Part shown: positions 1 to 8,470 of the stretch, one piece after another
Numbering within the stretch: the first letter of the stretch is position 1
Layout of the letters: each line of letters begins with the position of its first letter
NCBI RefSeq assembly: GCF_003046185.1
Contig: NZ_PZZL01000015.1
Span: 1 to 38,623, forward strand
DNA from: Phreatobacter oligotrophus
GTDB taxonomy: Bacteria > Pseudomonadota > Alphaproteobacteria > Rhizobiales > Phreatobacteraceae
Direction of reading: 5' to 3'
DNA length: 38,623 bases
The notes under the pieces: model-generated
Database searches by the model: none
What the model saw: the letters and a program-made list of their open reading frames with translations, nothing else
Told to the model about the DNA's origin: nothing
Program-made: the position numbers and the translations under genes

Positions 1-219
1 CTCCTCCTCGGCCCGCGTTGCCGTCAGAGCGCCTTGCTCGGCAAGCCGCCGCCAGGTGAAGAGCTGGTTGGGCGATACACCGTGACGGCGGGCCACCAGG
101 CTCACCGACGAGCCCGGCTCATTGGTCTCGGCGACCATCTCCAGCTTCTCCGTCACCGTCCATCGGCGCCGGCGCTGTGGTCCGGGAAGGACCTCACTCT
201 TCGGATAAGAACCAGTCAT
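1..219 (-). CDS. IS3-family transposase OrfA, N-terminal part
   Basis: The first 73 residues of an IS3-type OrfA are visible, starting with MTGSYPKSEVLPGPQRRRRW. It contains the usual DNA-binding helix-turn-helix with VTEKLEMVAET, SVSLVARRHGVSPNQLF and TWRRL motifs. OrfA binds the inverted repeats and normally makes an OrfAB fusion transposase by -1 frameshifting. The gene is cut by the window edge, so whether it is intact is unknown. Confidence 0.75.
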   Translation of the reverse strand, partial: MTGSYPKSEVLPGPQRRRRWTVTEKLEMVAETNEPGSSVSLVARRHGVSPNQLFTWRRLAEQGALTATRAEEE

Positions 220-288
220 GCGCACGACATTACTCCTAACCCTTATCTTAAGCGTGGGTCGTGTCCGGGCAATTAGGGGGCTGGTTCA
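1..288 (-). mobile_element. IS3-family insertion sequence, end fragment cut by window edge
   Basis: Read on the minus strand, the element starts at about 288 with a terminal sequence beginning TGAACCAGCCCCCTAATTG, typical of IS3-family ends that start TG and carry a C-run. The transposase reading frame begins 69 bp further in and runs off the window at position 1. The other end and any target duplication cannot be seen. Confidence 0.7.
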
Positions 289-476
289 GAGTACGGCACC
301 AAGCGTAGAGGGATTTAAACCGTCACATACGCCTTTAGCAGAGGTGTAAGCGTCAGGGGCTTTGCGATCCGCACGGCGATTGAGCGGAGAACCAATTCGC
401 GTCCGCAGCCCGCGATACATCTCTCGACCGATGTACGCGGTGTAACGCCGTGCAACAAAATCCGAAAGATGGACAC

Positions 477-1049
477 ATGAGTGAGACAAGCAATCAGATG
501 TTCTCTTCTGCTACGTATGCCGCCACTAGAGCCAAATTGCGTGGTTTCCTAGTTTCCCAAAATTCACATTATATTGGCGCGATATCGATGATCGCGTGTG
601 TTATGTTTTTTACGCTTGATATAACTCTCGATGTTGTCAGAATATCGAACGGTGAGTTTATATTTACAACCTATGATACTGCACATTTTGCTCTCGAAAT
701 CATTGCGGTCCTTTGTCTTATATACGCGTTCCTGAACATCCTGGGGCGACTTAAACTAGCGCGGCTGCAAATAGACGACGCGAGATCCAAACTTGAGGCG
801 GTGCGCAAGGACTTTCGGGACATTTTCGACGACAAATGCAAAAAATGGGCATTGACCGCCGCCGAACGCGATGTCGCGATCCTGCTCCTAAAGGGCCTGC
901 CACTGGCTGAAATCGCCGAGGCGAGAAACACTGCCGTAGGTACGGTAAAAGCGCAGTCCTCGACGATTTTCCGGAAGGCTTCCGTCCGTTCCCGGCCGGA
1001 GCTCATGAGCGTCATCCTCGACGATTTTTTAGAACTGTCTGACCGCTAG
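477..1049 (+). CDS. Membrane-anchored LuxR-type HTH regulator
   Basis: This 190-residue protein has two predicted membrane helices in the N-terminal half (around HYIGAISMIACVMFF and FALEIIAVLCLIYAFL). A short charged, coiled-coil-like linker follows (DDARSKLEAVRKDF), then a C-terminal LuxR/GerE-like helix-turn-helix with LTAAERDVAILLLKG, LAEIAEARNTAVGTVKAQ and STIFRKASVRSRPEL. I infer that it senses something at or in the membrane and regulates the metal-efflux genes downstream; no direct target is visible. The ATG at 477 was preferred over a GTG at 450 because the extra residues are unlike the rest. The first half of the gene is AT-rich compared with its neighbours, suggesting a separate origin. 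Confidence 0.7.
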   Translation: MSETSNQMFSSATYAATRAKLRGFLVSQNSHYIGAISMIACVMFFTLDITLDVVRISNGEFIFTTYDTAHFALEIIAVLCLIYAFLNILGRLKLARLQIDDARSKLEAVRKDFRDIFDDKCKKWALTAAERDVAILLLKGLPLAEIAEARNTAVGTVKAQSSTIFRKASVRSRPELMSVILDDFLELSDR

Positions 1050-1096
1050 ATCAAGTCAGTCGGCTTCGCGCGCCTGCTTATGCGGAGGTTCATCCG

Positions 1097-1309
1097 GTGT
1101 CGCTGCAAATCCTTACGGCAATCGGCGAGGAACGAGTTTGCCGAACATCCGAAATCTCCATCAAAAACCTCGGTTTGCGCGACTTCGTAGGAGCCCTAAG
1201 CCTTTGGTTTAGAGATATCTGCCGAGGTTTATGGACAAAATTGACCGGCACTCGCCAGATCCTGTGGACGGTGATCGGTGTGACGACGCGAGGAGAAAAT
1301 CGCTTGTGA
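1097..1309 (+). CDS. Possible small protein, unknown
   Basis: A 70-codon frame starts with GTG eight bases after a good ribosome-binding sequence (GCGGAGG). The product has no recognisable domain, signal peptide or membrane helix. Only the ribosome-binding site and its position between two real genes support it, so it may be a chance frame. Confidence 0.22.
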   Translation: MSLQILTAIGEERVCRTSEISIKNLGLRDFVGALSLWFRDICRGLWTKLTGTRQILWTVIGVTTRGENRL

Positions 1310-1359
1310 CCGAAGATCCAGATTTATGATTGCAAGTTGACGAGCAAGGAAAACGTCTC

Positions 1360-1755
1360 ATGGCTCAATTCGCAGCTTCTCGCTTTGCGATCTGCGCTAG
1401 TATATTTCTGTCGATTTGCTTTATACAGAAGGCTGCGGGACAATCGCAATCCTCAAATAATTATTACGTTAAAATTGTCGGCATAGGTGCACAGACTTGC
1501 AATATATTTAATCAAGATATCCAAAGCAATGGCCAAATGATCCGTGACTATGTTGCGTGGGCGCAGGGGTTCATGAGCGGCGCACTTATGCGAGCTCCTG
1601 AGGGCAAGGACGTTGGACTGGATTTACTTCCGGAGCGTCTAAATCTCGATGCGCAGGTCGAATTCCTAAAACAATACTGCCGTGATCATAGAGATCGTGC
1701 GTTCTCCGACGCGGTAATCGATCTTTACCGTATCCTGCAGGCGCCGCCGAGTTGA
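1360..1755 (+). CDS. Small secreted protein, Rap1a/Tai-like
   Basis: This 131-residue protein has a signal peptide (hydrophobic stretch FAICASIFLSICFIQ, probable cleavage after KAAG). Two cysteines remain in the mature part (QTCNIF and KQYCRD). The pattern WAQGFMSGAL, then an F-L-K-Q-YC block and ending SDAVIDLYRIL, resembles the Rap1a/Tai-type small periplasmic family, though I am not certain. The ATG at 1360 follows an AAGGAAA ribosome-binding sequence and is preferred over the upstream TTG at 1330. It lies directly ahead of the efflux genes, so it may be a periplasmic accessory of that cargo. The 5' half is AT-rich. Confidence 0.6.
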   Translation: MAQFAASRFAICASIFLSICFIQKAAGQSQSSNNYYVKIVGIGAQTCNIFNQDIQSNGQMIRDYVAWAQGFMSGALMRAPEGKDVGLDLLPERLNLDAQVEFLKQYCRDHRDRAFSDAVIDLYRILQAPPS

Positions 1756-1839
1756 TCGCCTAGTTGCTAAGGCAACCACCAGTCACCGCCCGACATTCGT
1801 TGAGCTGCAAGACAGGCGGCAGTTCCGGAGCTTTGCAAA

Positions 1840-3111
1840 ATGATAGGCCGTATCACCGGGTTTGGTATAGCGCTGCTAATTGGGGCAGTGTCCGCCAGTC
1901 TCCTGCCACCGGTTTCGGCCGCTCTCCTGCGAGCGGCGAAGGTTCTTCGGCTACCGTCGATGCCGCCCGCAGAGCCGGTTGCCGGGACGCAGCCGCAAAG
2001 GCAGGTCGAGGCAGGCCCGGACCGCCAGGAAACCAACATCCTCAAGCTCAGCGATGAGCGGATCGCGTTGGCTCGCATTCCGACCGCTCCTGCGCGCGCG
2101 GAACAACTGCAGCGGCATATTTCGGTGACTGGCACCATAGTTCCGGCGGGAGATCGCATCACGCGCGTTCCGGTCAAGGTCGCCGGAACAATATCAGAGC
2201 TTCGCAAGCGGCTCGGCGATACGGTCCAGCGTGGTGAAGTGGTCGCGGTCATCGATAGCCGCGAGATCGCTGATGTGCGGAGCGAATTTCTCGCGTCCGG
2301 AGTGAACCTTACGCTTCAGCGCCTTGCATATGAGCGGACCCAGTCCCTTTGGGAACGGCGCGTCACGGCAGAGCAGCAGTACATTCAGGCAAGGGCGACC
2401 TATCAGGAGGCGCAGCTGCGCCACGATCTCGCTCGCCAGAAACTACTGGCTCTCGGCCTTGACCCCAATGATGTCTCAGTCCCCGCCCCGGGTGATGTGG
2501 CAACGGAGAGTGTGTCTCGCCTTCGCCAATATCCGGTCCTTGCTCTTGCGGGCGGGCGGGTCGTCGAGAGACGCGTTGATGTCGGCGCATCTGTTGGCCA
2601 GCAGAATGACCCGACGGAAATTTACACGATTGCAGACTTGTCGACTGTCTGGATCGAGCTTGCGGTGTCGCTACCAGACCTGCCTCAACTTCGGTCGGGT
2701 CAGCGTGTGGCAGCAATTGCGACCATGGGAAGCGCGGCTGGCCAGCAGGAGGGCAAGATCGCGTTCGTCAGTCCGCTTCTTGATCAAAACACCCGCCAAG
2801 CCCGCGTTGTGGCTGAAATCCCGAACCCCGACGATGTCTGGCGCCCTGGCACGTTTGTAACTGCCGACGTGATCATCAGCGATGCTGACGTGCCGATCGG
2901 GGTGCCGCATGCTGCTCTACAGACGATTGGTGGCGAGACCGTTGTGTTTGTGCGGGTCCCAGGGGGCTTCGAGAAGCGAAGCGTTACGGTTGGAGCCCAA
3001 GACCACCGCATTATCGAGATCACAGCAGGGCTCCAGGCCGGCGAAGAGATCGCTGTAGCCAATACGTTCGTCCTCAAGGCTGAAATCGGCCGCTCGCGGA
3101 TGCAGGATTGA
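1840..3111 (+). CDS. czcB: Heavy-metal RND efflux periplasmic adaptor, CzcB-like
   Basis: A 423-residue membrane-fusion protein that would link the inner-membrane pump encoded next to an outer-membrane channel. It starts with a membrane helix or uncleaved signal (GFGIALLIGAVSASLLPP). A lipoyl/barrel-sandwich half follows (VKVAGTISELRKRLGDTVQRG), then a helical hairpin (about residues 145-200), the second barrel half (GGRVVERRVDVGASV) and beta-barrel and membrane-proximal domains ending near LQAGEEIAVANTF. There is no His-rich metal-binding insertion. The ATG at 1840 follows GGAG. The stop overlaps the start region of the pump gene, so the two are one transcription unit. The symbol reflects family, not proven substrate. 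Confidence 0.85.
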   Translation: MIGRITGFGIALLIGAVSASLLPPVSAALLRAAKVLRLPSMPPAEPVAGTQPQRQVEAGPDRQETNILKLSDERIALARIPTAPARAEQLQRHISVTGTIVPAGDRITRVPVKVAGTISELRKRLGDTVQRGEVVAVIDSREIADVRSEFLASGVNLTLQRLAYERTQSLWERRVTAEQQYIQARATYQEAQLRHDLARQKLLALGLDPNDVSVPAPGDVATESVSRLRQYPVLALAGGRVVERRVDVGASVGQQNDPTEIYTIADLSTVWIELAVSLPDLPQLRSGQRVAAIATMGSAAGQQEGKIAFVSPLLDQNTRQARVVAEIPNPDDVWRPGTFVTADVIISDADVPIGVPHAALQTIGGETVVFVRVPGGFEKRSVTVGAQDHRIIEITAGLQAGEEIAVANTFVLKAEIGRSRMQD

Positions 3112-3119
3112 GGCCTGCC

Positions 3120-6100
3120 ATGATCGCGCGCATCCTGGAATTCTCCGTTCGTCAGCGCTGGCTGGTGGTCTTTCTGACGCTTCTGGCTTCGGCCGTGGGG
3201 GCATGGTCCCTCCTGCGATTGCCGATCGATGCCGTGCCGGACGTCACCAACAACCAGGTTCAGATCAACCTCATCGCACCAGCCCTAACGCCTGTGGAGG
3301 TGGAAAAGCAGGCTACATTCCTAATCGAATCGGCGCTCGCTGGAACTCCTGGACTGGAAGCGACCCGCTCGTTTTCCCGCAATGGGTTTGCGCAGATCAC
3401 GGCGGTCTTCTCTGACAAGGTGGATGTTTATTTTGCCCGGCAGCAGGTCAGTGAAAGGCTGACAGAAGCCAAGCAAAATTTGCCACCAGGCGTCGAAGTC
3501 CGAATGGGCCCCATTTCGACCGGACTGGGTGAAATCTATTGGTGGGCGGTGGAATATGTGCCCCCAGCAGAAACAACGGTTGTTGCCGGCAAGCCGGGCT
3601 GGCAACCCGACGGCACTTATCTGACCCCCGAAGGACAGCGGCTGGTCGATGAGTTTCAGCGCACCGTCTATCTGCGCACGGTGCAGGACTGGATCATCCG
3701 TCCCCAGATGCGTGCGGTTCCTGGCGTCGCCGGGGCGGATGCGGTTGGTGGTTACGTCAAGCAGTACCATGTCAGACCCGATCCCTCGCGGCTGATCGGA
3801 CTTGGTATTTCATTCTCCGATATCGCCACTGCGATCGAGGCCAACAATGTGAGCCGCGGCGCGAACTATGTTGAGCGAAACGGGGAAGGCGTCATCGTTC
3901 GTGCCAGCGGGCGCGTGGAAAATATGGCCGAGATCGGTGAGATCGTCGTGACCACCCGCAATGGGATCCCCGTTCGGGTACGCGACATCGCCGAGGTGGT
4001 CATTGGTCGGGAGATTCGGACGGGCAGCGCCAGCGTCAATGGCCATGAAGCCGTGCTGGGGACAGCTCTCATGCTTGTCGGTGGCAACAGTCGCACTGTC
4101 GCTGCCGCAGCAGATGCGCGAATGCAGCAGATCAATCGCAATCTTCCCCCGGGGATCCGCGCACGCACCGTCCTGAGCCGAACAGAGCTCGTCGATGCGA
4201 CGATCGCGACGGTCTCAAAGAATCTGGCCGAAGGTGCCTTCCTTGTGATCGTCGTCTTGTTCCTGCTCTTGGGGAACATCAGGGCTGCTGTCATTACGGC
4301 ACTGATCATACCAGTGTCGATGCTGCTCACAGCAACAGGCATGATCCAGGCGAAAATGAGTGCCAACCTCATGAGCCTCGGTGCCCTGGATTTCGGTCTG
4401 ATCGTCGATGGCGCCGTGATCATCACCGAAAACAGTTTGCGCCACCTGGCCGAGCGGCAGCATGAGAAAGGGCGGATACTCAATCTCGAGGAACGGCTTG
4501 ATACGGTGGTGGCCTCAGCCAAGGAGATGATCCGCCCATCTGTGTTTGGGCAAGCGATCATCATCATGGTCTATTTGCCGCTTCTGACCTTCACGGGCGT
4601 CGAGGGCAAAACGTTCCAGCCGATGGCGCTGACCGTCATCATTGCACTCGTTGCCGCCTTCTGCTTGTCGCTCACGCTCGTCCCCGCGCTGATTGCTATC
4701 GCGATTACGGGGAAAGTCAGCGAAGTCGAAAATCCAGCGATACGGTGGGTGAAAGTCGCCTATCGACCACTGCTGTCATCTGCAATTGCCGGACCGGTGA
4801 AGTTCGTCCTGCCTGCCCTTGTTCTGGTCGGCTTGAGCGCGGCGTTGTTCGGCAAACTTGGCCAGGAATTCACGCCAACCCTGGACGAGCGCAATATCGT
4901 GATGGAAGCGCGGCGCATACCGAGCACGGCGCTTGCGCAATCCGATAGCATGCAGCGCGATGTCGAACGCATCATCAGCGGCTTTGCCGAGGTGTCATTC
5001 GTGTTTTCTCGGACCGGAACACCGGAACTTGCCGCCGATCCGATGCCACCCAACGCCTCCGATGCATACATCATCCTCAAGCCACACTCTCAGTGGCCCG
5101 ATCCGAGCATGACAAAGGAAGAGCTGATCAAGAAGATCGAGACTGCTGTTTCTCAGCTTATCGGAACCAATTTTGGCTTCTCTCAGCCAATCCAGATGCG
5201 GTTCAACGAACTGATTGCAGGCGTGCGCGACGATCTGGCTGTCAAGGTCTTCGGCGAAGAGTTTGAACCCATGCTTCGTGCGGCCAACCAGATCGCTGCG
5301 ATTCTCCGGGAGACACCCGGAGCAGCAGACGTGAAAGTCGAGGAGGTTACCGGCCTGCCGTTCCTCGAGATCAGAATCGACAGGACCGCTCTTGCGCGTC
5401 GCAATCTGTCTATGGCTGCAGTCCAGGAGACAATTGGAGCCGCAGTAGGAGGTCGTGAGGCGGGTCTTGTCTTTGAGGGAGACCGTCGGTTCCCGATCAT
5501 CGTTCGGCTGGCCGACGCCTTGAGAGGCGATATCGACGTTCTTGAGAACCTGCCCATTCCCCTCCCGAACACAGGGCAGGCCGGCAGTGTCGCCTCCATT
5601 CCGCTCCGCGAGATCGCCCGTTTCAACCTCACGGAGGGCCCGAACCAGGTCTCGAGGGAAAATGGGAAGCGGCGCGTTGTCGTGACCGCCAATGTCCGCG
5701 GACGCGACATCGGCTCTTTGGTCGATGAAGCCCAACGCCGGATCGACCGGGAGGTCGCTTTCACACCCGGCTACTACGCGAGTTGGGGAGGTCAGTTCGA
5801 AAACCTGGAGGCTGCGAGACAGCGCCTCATGGTTGTTGTTCCCGCATGCTTTTTGATGATCTTTTTGTTGCTCTTCACCGCACTCGGGTCATCACGCGAA
5901 GCACTCCTTGTGTTCAGTGCCGTACCGCTTGCGCTCACTGGCGGCATTGTCGCCCTGTGGCTTCGGGGCATGCCTTTCTCGGTGTCTGCCGCGGTTGGCT
6001 TTATCGCATTGTCCGGGATCGCCGTCCTGAACAGCCTGGTCATGCTCAGTTACATCGCGCAATTGAGGCGCGATGGGCATTCCGTGCAAACCGCAATTGA

Positions 6101-6323
6101 GATGGGCGCCATGACTCGTCTTCGACCTGTGATCATGACGGCCCTCGTCGCCTCTCTGGGCTTTATGCCCATGGCGGTAGCGACCGGCACTGGAGCCGAA
6201 GTGCAGCGGCCGCTCGCAACGGTGGTTATAGGCGGGCTTATCAGCGCAACGCTGCTGACGCTTCTTGTATTGCCTGCACTATACGCGCGGTTCTCGGTTT
6301 CGAAGTTGCGTTCCACTTCGTAA
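3120..6323 (+). CDS. czcA: Heavy-metal RND efflux pump, CzcA-like
   Basis: This 1067-residue inner-membrane proton/metal antiporter has full family length. The N-terminus MIARILEFSVRQRWLVVF is typical, so the ATG at 3120 is chosen over the TTG at 3108 that overlaps the czcB stop. Transmembrane helix 4 carries LDFGLIVDGAVIITEN around residues 420-438. The DFG-x3-DGA-x4-EN signature is that of divalent-cation (Zn, Co, Ni, Cd) HME-RND pumps and differs from the Cu/Ag type. Large periplasmic loops lie at about residues 35-335 and 580-870. No disruption is seen. A CzcC-type outer-membrane factor is absent from the window; an OprB-like porin gene comes next. Confidence 0.9.
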   Translation: MIARILEFSVRQRWLVVFLTLLASAVGAWSLLRLPIDAVPDVTNNQVQINLIAPALTPVEVEKQATFLIESALAGTPGLEATRSFSRNGFAQITAVFSDKVDVYFARQQVSERLTEAKQNLPPGVEVRMGPISTGLGEIYWWAVEYVPPAETTVVAGKPGWQPDGTYLTPEGQRLVDEFQRTVYLRTVQDWIIRPQMRAVPGVAGADAVGGYVKQYHVRPDPSRLIGLGISFSDIATAIEANNVSRGANYVERNGEGVIVRASGRVENMAEIGEIVVTTRNGIPVRVRDIAEVVIGREIRTGSASVNGHEAVLGTALMLVGGNSRTVAAAADARMQQINRNLPPGIRARTVLSRTELVDATIATVSKNLAEGAFLVIVVLFLLLGNIRAAVITALIIPVSMLLTATGMIQAKMSANLMSLGALDFGLIVDGAVIITENSLRHLAERQHEKGRILNLEERLDTVVASAKEMIRPSVFGQAIIIMVYLPLLTFTGVEGKTFQPMALTVIIALVAAFCLSLTLVPALIAIAITGKVSEVENPAIRWVKVAYRPLLSSAIAGPVKFVLPALVLVGLSAALFGKLGQEFTPTLDERNIVMEARRIPSTALAQSDSMQRDVERIISGFAEVSFVFSRTGTPELAADPMPPNASDAYIILKPHSQWPDPSMTKEELIKKIETAVSQLIGTNFGFSQPIQMRFNELIAGVRDDLAVKVFGEEFEPMLRAANQIAAILRETPGAADVKVEEVTGLPFLEIRIDRTALARRNLSMAAVQETIGAAVGGREAGLVFEGDRRFPIIVRLADALRGDIDVLENLPIPLPNTGQAGSVASIPLREIARFNLTEGPNQVSRENGKRRVVVTANVRGRDIGSLVDEAQRRIDREVAFTPGYYASWGGQFENLEAARQRLMVVVPACFLMIFLLLFTALGSSREALLVFSAVPLALTGGIVALWLRGMPFSVSAAVGFIALSGIAVLNSLVMLSYIAQLRRDGHSVQTAIEMGAMTRLRPVIMTALVASLGFMPMAVATGTGAEVQRPLATVVIGGLISATLLTLLVLPALYARFSVSKLRSTS

Positions 6324-6737
6324 ATCACACTGACAAATTGAAGAGTCACGAGCCACAGTTCGATGGCCGACATAATTCATACCTCAAACGTCGCTTTTTG
6401 GTCGACAGAACCCTGGCCTCGACCAAAAAACGCTCGCAGGCTCGGGGGGCTACCGTTGCGGCGAGTGGTTTCGTACCGGCTTTCGTTGTGACTATTGAAA
6501 CGCTGGCGATGGCGACCTGTTCGCGTTGATGGTTGCGAAACTTCGCGCTTCACACATCGGTTGACATCGACATGCAAGCGATGCACTGCACCGTCATGCG
6601 GCCGTCTTCTGCGACTGCGACCACGAGACCGGAAATGCCGAGCGACAGTGACAGTCGATTAACTTGGCCGTCCCAGCGACCCGAGTAGCTTCATTAAGCT
6701 CACGGCGTCGCCAAAGACGGCGGTGACGAGGTGAGCC
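6324..6737. other. Non-coding gap between czcA and porin gene
   Basis: About 410 bases hold no convincing gene on either strand; the short open frames here lack family features and good starts. It contains the inverted repeat listed separately and, at its end, the AGGTGAG ribosome-binding site of the porin. The porin promoter should lie here, but I could not identify convincing -35 and -10 boxes. Confidence 0.5.
6395..6430. repeat. 11-bp inverted repeat downstream of czcA
   Basis: TTTTTGGTCGA at 6395-6405 is exactly complementary to TCGACCAAAAA at 6419-6429, with a 13-base loop. It sits about 70 bases after the czcA stop. The tracts are inside the stem rather than after it, so this is not a standard intrinsic terminator. 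It could be a mRNA-end hairpin or a protein-binding dyad. Confidence 0.5.
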
Positions 6738-8111
6738 ATGACCACACTATTCCCCCGTGGCCTGACCGCGTGCGCTCTTTTGCTCGGGTCGTTCCTTGCA
6801 GTATCCCCGGCCGTCCTAGCGCAAGGTTGGTCCTGGCCATCTGGTGATCGAATGCCTGAGGACATCAGGCTCAATGCACAGCTGACGGAATTCATCCAAG
6901 GGTACCCGAGTTTCAGGGCGGCCTACAACGGGCAAAACAGCCTCCCGGCGGGCGGACAAGTCCGCCAGACGACCAGCATCACGGCGTTTATTGGAGCTCG
7001 CCTGCCTTGGGCCGGTGGCGAGTTTTATTTCAACCCAGAATATTTCCAGGGCTTCGGCTTGGGTGAGACTCTCGGTATTGCTGGCTTCCCAAATGGGGAT
7101 GCACAGAAGGCCGGCAACCGCGTCGGCGTCCTATCCGTCGCCCGGGCCTTCGTTAGGCAGACCTTCGCGCTTGGCTCGGAAACGGAATGGCGGCCTGGTG
7201 ACTTCAATCAACTCGCGGGCTATGTGCCCACAGGGCGAGTAGTGGTGACTGTCGGCAAATTTGCAGCCTTGGACATGTTTCAGACCAGTTCATACGCCGG
7301 CGACACGCGCCGTCAGTTCTGGAACTGGTCTATCTGGTCGTCCGCGGCCTGGGATTTTGCGGCCGACGTAAGAGGCTACACTCAGGGGGTGGCCATTGAG
7401 GTCATCCCTAACCCTTCGCTCGCCATACGCTACGGTGCCCTCCTGCTGCCATCGCAGCCGAATGGCGGGCAGCTGCCTTTGCGACTTAACAACCTCAATC
7501 ACATTGTCGAGTTGGCCTACCAGCACCGCTGGTTCGGTCGTCCGGGGGCCATCAAGCCCTTCGCCTTCTACTCTCTCGGTAACATGGGCAAATTCGAGCA
7601 GGCGCTTAGCATCAGCGGGCTCGGCACTCTCGACCCAGACGCGGCGCTGGCGACGACCAGGCGCTACGGCAATCGTAAGTGGGGTTACGGGATCCTCATT
7701 GATCAGGAGTTTGCCAACAACGTCGGTGTATTCCTCAGAGCGAGTTGGAGTGATGGCCGGACCGAGACGTTCGCGTTTACTCAGATCGATCGTTCGGTTT
7801 CGGTCGGATTTTCCTTCAAGGGCGAATTGTGGAACCGGCCAGGCCACGCGGTAGGCATTGCTGTGGCGCAGAACGATCTATCCCGCTACCATCGCAACTT
7901 CCTCGCTGCTGGGGGGACGGGGGTAATCGTCGGCGATGGGGCGCTTCGCTACGGCTCGGAGAAGCTGCTGGAAGCCTATTACGAACTACCGGTGTATCGG
8001 GACAACGTCTTCATGGCTGCCAACTATCAGCTGATGCAAAATCCTGGTTATAACCAAGATCGGGGCGGCCCCGTCCATGTCTTGGGCATGCGCATACATG
8101 CGCGGTATTAG
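6738..8111 (+). CDS. Carbohydrate-selective porin, OprB family
   Basis: This 457-residue outer-membrane beta-barrel protein has a Sec signal peptide cleaved near AVLAQG. The mature sequence has the alternating aromatic/polar pattern of a barrel, repeats such as WAGGEFYFNPEYFQGFG, and ends in an aromatic residue (IHARY), the usual outer-membrane insertion signal. It matches the OprB-type family, where the solute is a sugar or other small molecule. The ATG follows AGGTGAG. Its place after czcBA suggests it is part of the metal cargo, perhaps supplying outer-membrane permeability, but it is not a TolC/CzcC-type channel. Substrate is unknown. Confidence 0.75.
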   Translation: MTTLFPRGLTACALLLGSFLAVSPAVLAQGWSWPSGDRMPEDIRLNAQLTEFIQGYPSFRAAYNGQNSLPAGGQVRQTTSITAFIGARLPWAGGEFYFNPEYFQGFGLGETLGIAGFPNGDAQKAGNRVGVLSVARAFVRQTFALGSETEWRPGDFNQLAGYVPTGRVVVTVGKFAALDMFQTSSYAGDTRRQFWNWSIWSSAAWDFAADVRGYTQGVAIEVIPNPSLAIRYGALLLPSQPNGGQLPLRLNNLNHIVELAYQHRWFGRPGAIKPFAFYSLGNMGKFEQALSISGLGTLDPDAALATTRRYGNRKWGYGILIDQEFANNVGVFLRASWSDGRTETFAFTQIDRSVSVGFSFKGELWNRPGHAVGIAVAQNDLSRYHRNFLAAGGTGVIVGDGALRYGSEKLLEAYYELPVYRDNVFMAANYQLMQNPGYNQDRGGPVHVLGMRIHARY

Positions 8112-8203
8112 GCTGCCAGCGCTGACGTGCTCCCGGCCTTTTAGGCCAGTTTGAACTGGGATTTTCCACTTATGATCCCCGTGTCGGGGACGAGGAGAGT
8201 TCT

Positions 8204-8470
8204 ATGAAGACGTCGAAGTTCACGGAGGCGCAGATCGCCTTCGTGCTGAAGCAGGCGGAGGACGGTGCGCCGATCGCGGAGGTCTGCCGGAAGGCGGGGA
8301 TCTCCGACGCCACCTTTTACAATTGGCGGAAGAAGTATGCCGGGTTGATGCCGTCGGAGATGAAGCGGCTGCGTCAGCTCGAGGAGGAGAACGCCAAGCT
8401 GAAGCGGATCGTCGCCGACCTGTCCCTGGACAAGGCCATGCTCCAGGACGTTTCGGCAAAAAAGCTCTGA
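8204..8470 (+). CDS. IS3-family transposase OrfA
   Basis: This 88-residue protein starts MKTSKFTEAQIAFVLKQAED. A helix-turn-helix (APIAEVCRKAGISDATFYNW) is followed by a leucine-zipper-like C-terminus (LRQLEEENAKLKRIVADLS). This is the usual OrfA of the IS407-like part of the IS3 family. Alone it binds ends and represses; fused to OrfB by frameshifting it forms the active transposase. The ATG is preceded by GAGGAGAG. Confidence 0.9.
   Translation: MKTSKFTEAQIAFVLKQAEDGAPIAEVCRKAGISDATFYNWRKKYAGLMPSEMKRLRQLEEENAKLKRIVADLSLDKAMLQDVSAKKL
8458..8464 (+). promoter_or_regulatory. Programmed -1 frameshift site of the IS
   Basis: The heptamer A-AAA-AAG lies two codons before the OrfA stop and is in the correct phase (GCA AAA AAG CTC TGA). 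Slipping back one base after AAG continues as GCT CTG AGG, in the OrfB frame. This is the classic IS3-family slippery sequence used to make the OrfAB transposase. Confidence 0.85.

Noticed and set aside
479-490. AGTGAGACAAGC resembling a TnsB-site repeat near the left side
   Set aside because: It is a single copy lying in the start codons of the LuxR-type gene, with no companion repeats, so it is not taken as a transposon end.
6395-6430. Intrinsic terminator after czcA
   Set aside because: The dyad is real, but T and A tracts belong to the stem, so there is no T-tract after the hairpin on either strand.
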